Under the pieces are notes generated by a model. It searched no databases, was not told the DNA's origin, and worked only from the letters and a program-made list of their open reading frames with translations. Made by a program: the position numbers and the translations under genes. Shown here in pieces: positions 1-5,455 of a stretch of 5,455 nucleotides of DNA (positions within the stretch are counted from its first letter, which is position 1; each line of letters opens with the position of its first letter). The stretch is from contig CABSXY010000129.1 in NCBI GenBank assembly GCA_902481695.1, positions 1-5,455 on the forward strand. The letters are read 5' to 3'. This DNA comes from an uncultured Haemophilus sp. (GTDB lineage: Bacteria > Pseudomonadota > Gammaproteobacteria > Enterobacterales > Pasteurellaceae).

Positions 1-888
1 TTATTGTTGACCTTCTTCTATCGTCAAATGCCAGAATTAATTGAGCGTGGTTATGTGTATATCGCTCAGCCACCACTTTATAAAGTGAAAAAAGGCAAAC
101 AAGAGCGCTATATCAAAGATAACGATGAAATGGTGCAATATGAATTAATGCTTGCGTTGGATGGTGCAGCGTTGCATATCAGTGCCAATGCACCGGCAAT
201 GAATGATTTAGTGTTCGAGAAATTAGTGAGTGAATATAACAATGTTCAGAAATTAATTACTCGCTTAAGTCGTTATTATCCAGAGCCATTATTACAAGGT
301 TTGGTTTATCAACCACAATTAACTGTTGATTTAATGCGTAATGAAAGTGCGGTCGAAAATTGGGCGAATGCTTTTGTTGCCTACTTAACTGAAAAAGAAA
401 CAGAAGCGCATTTATATTCAGCGAGAACGCAATTTAACAGCGAACGCCAAGTATATGAAGCCGTCATTACCGTTCGTAAACACGGTATTGATACTGATTA
501 CTTCATTAACTTTGATTTTGTAACGGGCAATGAATTTGCGAAGATTACCGCCTTCGGTCAGCAAGTGAATGGCTTACTAGAAGAGGGCGCTTACATCACT
601 CGTGGTGAAAAAACGCAACCTGTTCAGTCATTTGAACAAGCCGTTGAATGGTTGATGAAAGAATCTCGCCGTGGTTTAGAAATCCAGCGTTACAAAGGGT
701 TAGGTGAAATGAACGCTGAACAACTTTGGGAAACCACTATGGATCCAAATGCTCGTCGTATGTTAAAAGTATCAATTAAAGATGCTGTCGCTGCAGACCA
801 ACTCTTCACCACATTAATGGGTGATGAAGTTGAGCCTCGCCGTGAATTCATTGAAATGAATGCGTTGAGAGCAAATCTAGACGTTTAG
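1..888 (+). CDS. gyrB: DNA gyrase subunit B, C-terminal part (5' end outside window)
   Basis: GyrB is the ATPase subunit of DNA gyrase (GyrA2GyrB2), which introduces negative supercoils in the cytoplasm. The frame is open from base 1 and encodes about 295 residues to the TAG at 886-888. It starts with LLLTFFYRQMPE, which in E. coli GyrB lies a few residues after the TOPRIM metal-binding aspartates (DADVDG), so those residues are just outside the window. The YIAQPPLYKVKKGKQ segment follows. The middle (about residues 80-200) corresponds to the insert found in gammaproteobacterial GyrB. The conserved tail includes QRYKGLGEMN (685-714), then LWETTMDP and the GDEVEPRR element near the end. The match to the E. 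coli protein end (804 residues) suggests nothing is missing at the C terminus. The TTG at 4-6 is an internal Leu codon, not a start. The gene is followed by a strong terminator, so it is transcriptionally separate from the exporter genes. Confidence 0.97.
   Translation, partial: LLLTFFYRQMPELIERGYVYIAQPPLYKVKKGKQERYIKDNDEMVQYELMLALDGAALHISANAPAMNDLVFEKLVSEYNNVQKLITRLSRYYPEPLLQGLVYQPQLTVDLMRNESAVENWANAFVAYLTEKETEAHLYSARTQFNSERQVYEAVITVRKHGIDTDYFINFDFVTGNEFAKITAFGQQVNGLLEEGAYITRGEKTQPVQSFEQAVEWLMKESRRGLEIQRYKGLGEMNAEQLWETTMDPNARRMLKVSIKDAVAADQLFTTLMGDEVEPRREFIEMNALRANLDV
345..353 (+). repeat. DNA uptake sequence (AAGTGCGGT) inside gyrB
   Basis: This is an exact copy of the Haemophilus-type uptake signal core, followed by CGAAAATT, which fits the AT-rich flank of the extended motif. 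It is read in frame as Ser-Ala-Val within NESAVENW, in the less conserved insert of GyrB where such a sequence is easily tolerated. Confidence 0.85.
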
Positions 889-910
889 TCTAACACTCAA
901 AAATATCACT

Positions 911-952
911 AAAAATGACCGCACTTAGGGAAGCCAAGTGCGGTATTTTTTT
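911..952 (+). terminator. Rho-independent terminator of gyrB made of two opposed uptake sequences
   Basis: The reverse uptake core ACCGCACTT (918-926) and the forward core AAGTGCGGT (936-944) form a perfect 9-bp stem with a 9-base loop (927-935). Outside it, the A tract 911-915 plus T916 can pair with A945 and the following Ts, leaving G917 as a bulge. The run T946-T952 gives the U tract. It begins 22 bases after the gyrB stop. Paired uptake sequences acting as terminators are a known habit of Pasteurellaceae. The A tract on the 5' side means it might also work in reverse, although no reverse gene ends here. Confidence 0.92.
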
Positions 953-1012
953 ACTTAATATATAAATAAAAATAATTTTCAATTAGATCTATTATTTGTT
1001 TATATTCTTGAC

Positions 1013-1018
1013 TATAAT
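1013..1018 (+). promoter_or_regulatory. Possible -10 element (TATAAT) for the exporter operon or a leader RNA
   Basis: This is a perfect TATAAT hexamer in the AT-rich gap after the gyrB terminator. Transcription would start near 1025. No convincing -35 hexamer lies 16-18 bases upstream (990-996 is only AT-rich). Overlapping it is TTGACT (1008-1013), a good -35 hexamer whose best partner is only TATATC (1029-1034, 15-base spacer). The gap must contain a promoter because the gyrB terminator lies upstream, but which element is used is not decided by the sequence. In AT-rich DNA a chance TATAAT is not rare. Confidence 0.35.
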
Positions 1019-1089
1019 TTTTACGACTTATATCGCTTAAAGACAATAATACGAAATAGACTCGTTTTTTGGTTGTTAGATTGGTAGCA

Positions 1090-1122
1090 AAGTACGCATA
1101 GTAATGTGCGTACTTCTTTTTT
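1090..1122 (+). terminator. Terminator-like hairpin in the leader of the exporter operon (candidate attenuator)
   Basis: AAGTACGCA (1090-1098) and TGCGTACTT (1107-1115) form a perfect 9-bp stem with an 8-base loop (1099-1106). They are followed by C1116 and six Ts (1117-1122), then G and five more Ts. This has the form of an intrinsic terminator, but it lies about 20 bases before the start codon of the downstream gene, on the same strand, and 7 bases before its Shine-Dalgarno sequence. No gene ends immediately upstream. It is not made from uptake sequences, unlike the gyrB terminator. It could be an attenuator, the terminator of a small RNA, or a structure affecting translation. I saw no obvious antiterminator pairing partner. 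Confidence 0.65.
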
Positions 1123-1128
1123 GTTTTT

Positions 1129-1133
1129 AGGAG
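1129..1133 (+). promoter_or_regulatory. Ribosome binding site that fixes the start of the first exporter gene
   Basis: AGGAG lies 8 bases before ATG 1142-1144 and 11 before ATG 1145-1147. This supports the first ATG of the tandem pair. The alternative in-frame GTG at 1106-1108 has no such site and sits at the edge of the leader hairpin. Confidence 0.85.
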
Positions 1134-1141
1134 CAATCATT

Positions 1142-2887
1142 ATGATGATAGATAAACGCCTAATTAACACGGTGGCCGACAGTAAAAAATGGATTGGCAT
1201 CACGGTGTTATGGAATTGGGTGACGTTAATTGGTGGGATTATCAGTGCCGTCGTGTTTTCTTATATTTTACAGGCGGCTTATTTTAACGAATTGGGCCCG
1301 ATAAGTGCGGTCATTTTGGGCATCGTTTTGGTTGCTGCTTTGGCGTTGCGTGCCTTTGCAGGTAAAAAATCGGTGCAGGCCTCTTATTTTGCCAGTACGA
1401 AAGTAAAACATGAGCTGCGTAGCCTCATCTATCGCAAATTGGCTTCGATGCCGCTTAACCAAGTGAATCAACAATCTACTTCAAGCATTATCCAAGTGGC
1501 CTCAGAAGGTGTAGAGCAGCTTGAAATCTACTTCGGGCGTTATTTGCCTCAACTTTTTTATAGCTTGCTTGCCCCGCTCACACTCTTTACTTTCCTGATC
1601 TTTTTCAGCTTTAAAACAGCCGTGGTTTTGCTGATTTGCGTGCCGCTGATTCCAATGTCGATTATTGCGGTGAATAAAATTGCGAAAAAACTCTTGGCAA
1701 AATATTGGTCCATTTATGTGGGGTTAGGCAGCAGTTTCTTAGATAACCTACAAGGTTTAATTACGCTGAAAATCTATCAAGACGATGCTTATAAAGCGAA
1801 AGCAATGGATGAAGAAGCGGAACATTTCCGCAAAATTACAATGAAAGTGCTCACCATGCAGCTTAACTCGGTATCACTGATGGATTTACTTGCTTACGGT
1901 GGTGCAGCAATCGGAATTTTAACGGCTTTATTGCAATTCCAAGCGGATCAATTAACCGTATTAGGCGTCATTTTATTTATTCTGCTTTCTTCTGAATTCT
2001 TTATTCCACTTCGTTTATTAGGTTCTTTCTTCCATGTGGCGATGAATGGTAAAGCCGCATCAGATAAGATCTTCACATTGTTAGATACGCCAGTGGAAAC
2101 TCAAACGCAAGCGGTCGATTTTGCGGCGAAAAATGCCATTCAGGTGGATATTCAAGATCTGCATTTTGCTTACAGTGAAGAGAAGCCCGCGATTGTTGGC
2201 TTAGATTTAAGCATCTTACCAAATCAGCTTACGGTATTTGTGGGTAAAAGTGGTTGTGGTAAATCTACCTTGGTTTCATTGCTAATGGGCTTTAATCAAG
2301 CGCAACAAGGTAAGATTTTGTTCAATGGTCAAGAAATTCAATCCATTGATCGTCATTCGTTTTATGAAAAAGTCTCTTTGGTGAGCCATAGCAGTTATGT
2401 GTTTAAAGGTACGCTGCGTGAAAACATGAAGATGGCGAAAATCGATGCTACAGATGAACAAATTTATGCGTGTTTAGAACAAGTCAATTTGGCGCAATTC
2501 GTTCGAGATAACGATGGATTAGATATGCCGTTATTAAGTCGTGGTGCGAATTTATCAGGCGGTCAAATTCAACGTTTAGCTTTAGCGCGTGCTTTATTAC
2601 ACAATGCAGAACTTTATATTTTTGATGAAGCGACCAGTAACATTGACGTGGAAAGCGAAGAAATTATTTTGCAGTTTATTCAGCAATTTAAACAACAAAA
2701 AACCATTGTGATGATTTCTCATCGCTTGGCCAATGCCGTGAATGCGGACTGCATTAATGTGCTTGAACAAGGCAAATTGATTGAGCAAGGCACGCATAAA
2801 GAGCTCATGGCAAAACAAGGTGCGTATGCTGAAATGTTCCAACAACAAAAAGATTTAGAACAAATTAGAGAGGTGGCAAATGCGTAA
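1142..2887 (+). CDS. ABC exporter half-transporter, CydD-like (first subunit of a heterodimer)
   Basis: This 581-residue inner-membrane protein fuses a six-helix export domain (helices near residues 16-43, 54-73, 135-157, 159-180, 246-267 and 271-296) to a cytoplasmic ATPase domain (about 330-581). The ATPase motifs are Walker A GKSGCGKST (368-376), signature LSGGQ (471-475), Walker B YIFDE with catalytic Glu496, D-loop SNID and H-loop His527. The Q-loop glutamine is replaced by His416 (SLVSHSSYVF), which is unusual. Length and order (this gene before the shorter partner) resemble CydD of E. coli, where CydDC is needed for cytochrome bd assembly and has been reported to export cysteine and glutathione. 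The sequence does not look like true CydD at its N terminus (MMIDKRLINTVADSKKW), so a paralogue of unknown substrate is more likely. The start follows AGGAG; the upstream in-frame GTG at 1106 is rejected. The gene overlaps the next by 8 bases. Confidence 0.9.
   Translation: MMIDKRLINTVADSKKWIGITVLWNWVTLIGGIISAVVFSYILQAAYFNELGPISAVILGIVLVAALALRAFAGKKSVQASYFASTKVKHELRSLIYRKLASMPLNQVNQQSTSSIIQVASEGVEQLEIYFGRYLPQLFYSLLAPLTLFTFLIFFSFKTAVVLLICVPLIPMSIIAVNKIAKKLLAKYWSIYVGLGSSFLDNLQGLITLKIYQDDAYKAKAMDEEAEHFRKITMKVLTMQLNSVSLMDLLAYGGAAIGILTALLQFQADQLTVLGVILFILLSSEFFIPLRLLGSFFHVAMNGKAASDKIFTLLDTPVETQTQAVDFAAKNAIQVDIQDLHFAYSEEKPAIVGLDLSILPNQLTVFVGKSGCGKSTLVSLLMGFNQAQQGKILFNGQEIQSIDRHSFYEKVSLVSHSSYVFKGTLRENMKMAKIDATDEQIYACLEQVNLAQFVRDNDGLDMPLLSRGANLSGGQIQRLALARALLHNAELYIFDEATSNIDVESEEIILQFIQQFKQQKTIVMISHRLANAVNADCINVLEQGKLIEQGTHKELMAKQGAYAEMFQQQKDLEQIREVANA
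1303..1311 (+). repeat. DNA uptake sequence (AAGTGCGGT) in the first exporter gene
   Basis: This exact uptake core is read in frame as part of Ile-Ser-Ala-Val-Ile, at the start of the second membrane helix. The flank CATTTTGGG only partly follows the AT-rich extended motif. Confidence 0.8.
2868..2873 (+). promoter_or_regulatory. Ribosome binding site of the second exporter gene, inside the first
   Basis: GAGAGG lies 6 bases before ATG 2880-2882, within the last codons of the upstream gene (REVANA). Together with the 8-base overlap of the two genes this indicates translational coupling. Confidence 0.8.
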
Positions 2888-4538
2888 AAATGGTTTTGTT
2901 GTAATGGGGCATTTGTTGAAATTAGTGACCCCACTGGCGCACATTATGGCGTTTACCATCACCATGGGAACGCTCGGTTTCCTGGCTGCCATCTTTATTA
3001 TGGTGCTTGGGGCGATGGGGTTAGTGAATCTCTTAAACTTTGACACCCATTTAAGTTTTTCTGGAATTTTGACCGCACTTATCGTGTTAGCGGTGGCTCG
3101 TGGCGCATTGCGTTATTTAGAGCAAATGTCAGGGCACTATATTGCTTTTAAATTATTGGCATTATTGCGCGATAAAGTGTTTTCTTCTTTACGCCGTTTG
3201 GCTTTTGTGAAGTTGCAAGATAAACAAGCGGGGCAATTAGTGTCCTTGGTGACCAACGATATTGAATTGCTCGAAGTGTTTTATGCGCACACCATTGCAC
3301 CAATTATGATTGCGTTCTTTACTTCTGCGATTTTATTGTTGGTCTTTGGGCATCTTTCTGGCTGGTTTGTGGTTGTAGCATTAGCCGCTTATTTAACGGT
3401 TGGGGTGATTCTACCCATTATCACCACCAAATTAGCGCGTGAAGATGGCAGACGCTATCGTGAGCTAGTGGGGGAAATGAACGATTTCTTCCTCGACAGT
3501 GTGCGTGGTATGAAAGAAATCCAACTTTTTGGCTACGCAAAACAACGTTTAGATGAAATTCAACAGCGCAGCCAAAAAATCGATACGGCTTTTGAACGCA
3601 TTAAAGACCAAGAAGCGAAAGTGCGCGTTTATACTGAAGTGGCGGTATCGGCGTTTAATATCATTATGTTATTCACCGGCTTAATTTTGTTTAGCCTAGA
3701 TAAGATTGATTTCTCAGCCTTTTTAATTGGCGTGATTTTATTGATGTCGAGCTATGGCCCGGTTATTGCATTAAGTAACCTTTCAAGCAATTTGTTACAA
3801 ACCTTAGCTTCTGGTGAGCGTGTATTGAGCTTGCTAGCAGAAGAACCTGAATTAAAAGACGTAGAAAGTGCGGTCGATTTAAAAGAGGTTTCTTGCATTG
3901 ATGTTGAGAACGTAAGTTTTGCTTATGGTGATGAACAAATTTTATCGGATGTTAGCTTGTCAGTAAAAAAAGGTGAAATCTTAGGAATTCACGGTAGAAG
4001 CGGCAGTGGTAAAAGTACCTTATTAAAACTGCTGATGCGTTTTTACGATCCTAAATCAGGTAGCATTAAAATTAATGGCGAAACTTTACCGAATATCAAC
4101 ACCCGTAGTTTGCGTGACAATATGGCGTACATTACCCAGCAAACCTATATTTTCAACGAAACCATCGAGGAAAATATTCGCCTTGCACGCCGTGATGCCA
4201 CGTTAGAAGAAATTATGGAAGCTGCGAAGAAAGTGTCAATTCATGATTTCATTTTAAGCTTGCCAGAAGGTTATCAAACGAAAATGACGGAATTGGGCGG
4301 CAACCTGTCTGATGGTGAAAAACAACGTATCGGTATTGCCCGTGCATTCTTACATAATGCACCGATTATTTTACTTGATGAACCGACCAGTAATTTGGAT
4401 AGCTTAAACGAAGCGATGATTTTGAAATCATTGTTGAACGTGAAAGTAGAAAAATTGATTATTCTCGTGAGTCATCGCCAATCTACCATGGCGATTTGTG
4501 ATCAGGTGATTGGCATTGAGAATGGAAGAATGTCGTAA
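2880..4538 (+). CDS. ABC exporter half-transporter, CydC-like (second subunit of a heterodimer)
   Basis: This 552-residue inner-membrane protein has six predicted helices (near 20-48, 59-80, 134-156, 161-181, 253-272 and 278-300), a short linker and an ATPase domain (about 340-552). Motifs are Walker A GRSGSGKST (372-380), Q-loop Gln420, Walker B ILLDEP with Asp500 and Glu501, D-loop SNLD and H-loop His532. The signature is LSDGE (476-480) instead of LSGGQ. The protein ends at IENGRMS, 20 residues after the H-loop, without the EQGTHKEL-type C-terminal helix that its partner keeps; E. coli CydC is about 20 residues longer. A terminator follows within 10 bases of the stop, so the short end looks natural. 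By overlap and design it should pair with the upstream subunit. General annotation may call it CydC or an amino-acid/thiol exporter; the substrate cannot be read from sequence. I recall similar uncharacterised ABC proteins in H. influenzae (HI0663/HI0664), unverified here. Confidence 0.9.
   Translation: MRKNGFVVMGHLLKLVTPLAHIMAFTITMGTLGFLAAIFIMVLGAMGLVNLLNFDTHLSFSGILTALIVLAVARGALRYLEQMSGHYIAFKLLALLRDKVFSSLRRLAFVKLQDKQAGQLVSLVTNDIELLEVFYAHTIAPIMIAFFTSAILLLVFGHLSGWFVVVALAAYLTVGVILPIITTKLAREDGRRYRELVGEMNDFFLDSVRGMKEIQLFGYAKQRLDEIQQRSQKIDTAFERIKDQEAKVRVYTEVAVSAFNIIMLFTGLILFSLDKIDFSAFLIGVILLMSSYGPVIALSNLSSNLLQTLASGERVLSLLAEEPELKDVESAVDLKEVSCIDVENVSFAYGDEQILSDVSLSVKKGEILGIHGRSGSGKSTLLKLLMRFYDPKSGSIKINGETLPNINTRSLRDNMAYITQQTYIFNETIEENIRLARRDATLEEIMEAAKKVSIHDFILSLPEGYQTKMTELGGNLSDGEKQRIGIARAFLHNAPIILLDEPTSNLDSLNEAMILKSLLNVKVEKLIILVSHRQSTMAICDQVIGIENGRMS
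3072..3080 (-). repeat. DNA uptake sequence, reverse orientation, in the second exporter gene
   Basis: ACCGCACTT on the + strand is an exact reverse copy of the uptake core. Upstream GAATTTTG gives the AT-rich flank expected on the 3' side of the reverse motif. In the gene it is read as Leu-Thr-Ala-Leu within the second membrane helix. Confidence 0.85.
3866..3874 (+). repeat. DNA uptake sequence (AAGTGCGGT) in the interdomain linker of the second exporter gene
   Basis: This exact core is followed by CGATTTAAAAG, close to the extended uptake motif. It is read as Ser-Ala-Val within ESAVDLKE, the linker between membrane and ATPase domains, which is the least constrained part of the protein. Confidence 0.85.
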
Positions 4539-4547
4539 GGTAGTGAG

Positions 4548-4578
4548 AAAAAGAGCGGTCAATTTGACCGCTCTTTTT
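4548..4578. terminator. Bidirectional terminator between the exporter operon and coaA
   Basis: AAAAAGAGCGGTC (4548-4560) and GACCGCTCTTTTT (4566-4578) form a perfect 13-bp stem with a 5-base loop. The T run serves the exporter operon and the A run serves coaA on the other strand. The hairpin starts 9 bases after the exporter stop and its last two bases are part of the coaA stop codon (4577-4579), so two convergent genes share one compact terminator. Each arm holds AAGAGCGGT, one base different from the uptake core AAGTGCGGT. Confidence 0.92.
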
Positions 4579-5455
4579 ATTTTCTTAATCTCACTAATTC
4601 AACTTCGTGATTTTCACCTTTTCTAAGAATCAGATTGGCGCGCTCACGAGTCGGCAGAATGTTTTGTTTTAAATTCAATCCATTAATGTTATCCCAAATG
4701 TTGCTAGCTGTTTTAATAGCTTCTTGCTCAGAGAGATTCGCATAATGTTTAAAATAGGAATCCGGATTAGTGAAAGCACTTTGACGGAATTTTAAGAATC
4801 GTTTGATATACCATTCTTTAAGCAAATTCTCGTCAGCATCAACATAAATAGAAAAGTCCACAAAATCAGATACGAAGGTTTGATTGGCTTTATTTGAACC
4901 CGTTTGGAGAACATTTAACCCTTCTAAAATTAAAATATCCGGTTGATCAACAATATCAAATTTATCAGGGACGATATCGTAAGTCAGATGAGAATAAATA
5001 GGCGATTTTACTGATGGCTTGCCTGATTTGATATCGGCTAAAAAACGAATTAATTTGGCCGTATCATAAGAAATAGGGAAGCCTTTTTTCTGTAGCAAAT
5101 CATCTTTTTTCAGTTTCTCTAATGGATAAAGAAAACCATCAGTGGTGATTAAATCAACTTTTCGTTCGGTAGGCCAATGAGTTAGCAGTGATTGCAAAAT
5201 ACGAGCCGATGTACTTTTCCCGACAGCAACACTACCCGCGATACTAATGATGTAAGGGACTTTAGGGCTTTGTCCGCCAAGAAAACGATTCAAAACGGTT
5301 TGGCGGCGAAGGTTTTCGTCAATGTAGTAGTTAATCAGACGTGCAAGTGGCAGATAAATGGTGCTCACTTCATCAAGAGAAAGCTCTTCATTAAAACCTA
5401 AAAGCGGTTTGAGATCTTGCTCCGTTAATTTTAGCGGAACAGATTTTCTTAATTC
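4577..5455 (-). CDS. coaA: Pantothenate kinase type I (5' end outside window)
   Basis: CoaA phosphorylates pantothenate with ATP to 4'-phosphopantothenate, the first and CoA-inhibited step of coenzyme A synthesis in the cytoplasm. The window holds 292 residues. Seen here are the P-loop GSVAVGKS (residues 74-81, bases 5213-5236), ITTDGF with the Asp matching E. coli catalytic Asp127 (residue 106), YSHLTYD with the His matching E. coli His177 (CoA/ATP pocket), PDILILEGLNVLQ, the RFLKFR segment, NILPTRERA, and the typical C terminus VRLRK. The GTG at 5366-5368 could be taken as a start, but the frame continues upstream to the edge and encodes RKSVPLKLTEQDLKPLL and ELSLDEV, which match the conserved N-terminal part of the family. 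By alignment with the 316-residue E. coli enzyme, only about 20 residues are missing. Promoter and true start are outside the window. It is convergent with the exporter operon and shares its terminator. Confidence 0.96.
   Translation of the reverse strand, partial: ELRKSVPLKLTEQDLKPLLGFNEELSLDEVSTIYLPLARLINYYIDENLRRQTVLNRFLGGQSPKVPYIISIAGSVAVGKSTSARILQSLLTHWPTERKVDLITTDGFLYPLEKLKKDDLLQKKGFPISYDTAKLIRFLADIKSGKPSVKSPIYSHLTYDIVPDKFDIVDQPDILILEGLNVLQTGSNKANQTFVSDFVDFSIYVDADENLLKEWYIKRFLKFRQSAFTNPDSYFKHYANLSEQEAIKTASNIWDNINGLNLKQNILPTRERANLILRKGENHEVELVRLRK

Noticed and set aside
1008..1020. FNR-like site beginning TTGAC
   Set aside because: The right half does not resemble ATCAA, so the dyad is not there.
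1062..1070. ACGA (1051-1054) and TCGT (1062-1065) followed by Ts as another terminator
   Set aside because: A 4-bp stem is too weak to support.
1075..1115. Possible tRNA because of the GTTAGATTGGTAGC stretch resembling a D-arm
   Set aside because: No acceptor stem, anticodon arm or T-arm (GGTTCRA) can be formed around it.
1104..1130. Mini-ORF MCVLLFCF as a cysteine-rich leader peptide for attenuation
   Set aside because: It has no ribosome binding site, its start codon is in the hairpin loop, and most codons are simply the T tract; two Cys codons are too little evidence.
951..1136. Reverse-strand small ORFs in the gap (951-1136 and 1021-1203)
   Set aside because: They have low-complexity AT-rich composition, no ribosome binding sites, and run through the leader hairpin or the terminator.
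1106..1141. GTG at 1106-1108 as the start of the first exporter gene, adding 12 residues
   Set aside because: It has no Shine-Dalgarno sequence and lies at the leader hairpin, whereas ATG 1142 follows AGGAG at a good distance.
3224..3232. ACAAGCGGG as an Actinobacillus-type uptake sequence
   Set aside because: It differs from the core at the last base and lacks the AT-rich flank; a chance match in coding sequence.
5192..5401. Forward ORF of 69 codons opposite coaA
   Set aside because: It lies wholly antisense to the conserved coaA P-loop region and has no support of its own.

Overview
The window reads as chromosomal DNA from a member of the Pasteurellaceae, most likely the Haemophilus/Aggregatibacter group. 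The evidence is AT-rich coding sequence, GyrB and CoaA proteins of clear gammaproteobacterial type, and six exact copies of the 9-base DNA uptake signal core AAGTGCGGT (three forward and one reverse inside genes, plus one forward/reverse pair forming a terminator). Species cannot be fixed from the sequence alone.

Layout: (1) 1-888, + strand: the 3' end of gyrB (about the last 295 codons). (2) 889-1141: a 253-base intergenic region. It holds a terminator built from two opposed uptake sequences (911-952), an AT-rich stretch with a perfect TATAAT hexamer (1013-1018), and a second terminator-like hairpin (1090-1122) that ends only a few bases before the next gene's ribosome binding site. (3) 1142-2887 and 2880-4538, + strand: two overlapping genes for half-size ABC exporters, each with a six-helix membrane domain fused to an ATPase domain. 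Together they look like a heterodimeric transporter of the CydDC type, but of unassigned substrate. (4) 4548-4578: a hairpin that can terminate transcription from both sides. (5) 4577-5455, - strand: coaA (pantothenate kinase), complete at its 3' end and cut by the window edge at its 5' end; its frame stays open to the edge, so a GTG at 5366-5368 is internal.

How the parts relate: gyrB and coaA are housekeeping genes, and the exporter pair between them is a self-contained operon. The 8-base gene overlap implies translational coupling and equal subunit supply. The ATPase motifs predict one normal ATP site and one degenerate site: the Q-loop Gln to His change in the first subunit and the LSDGE signature in the second fall in the same composite site. 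The hairpin just before the first exporter gene is the least explained element. Transcripts starting anywhere between the gyrB terminator and the gene must pass through it, so it is a candidate attenuator or the 3' end of a small RNA of about 100 bases.

I found no mobile element, CRISPR array, tRNA or rRNA. The window is mostly ordinary, with the leader hairpin and the uncharacterised exporter as the points of interest.
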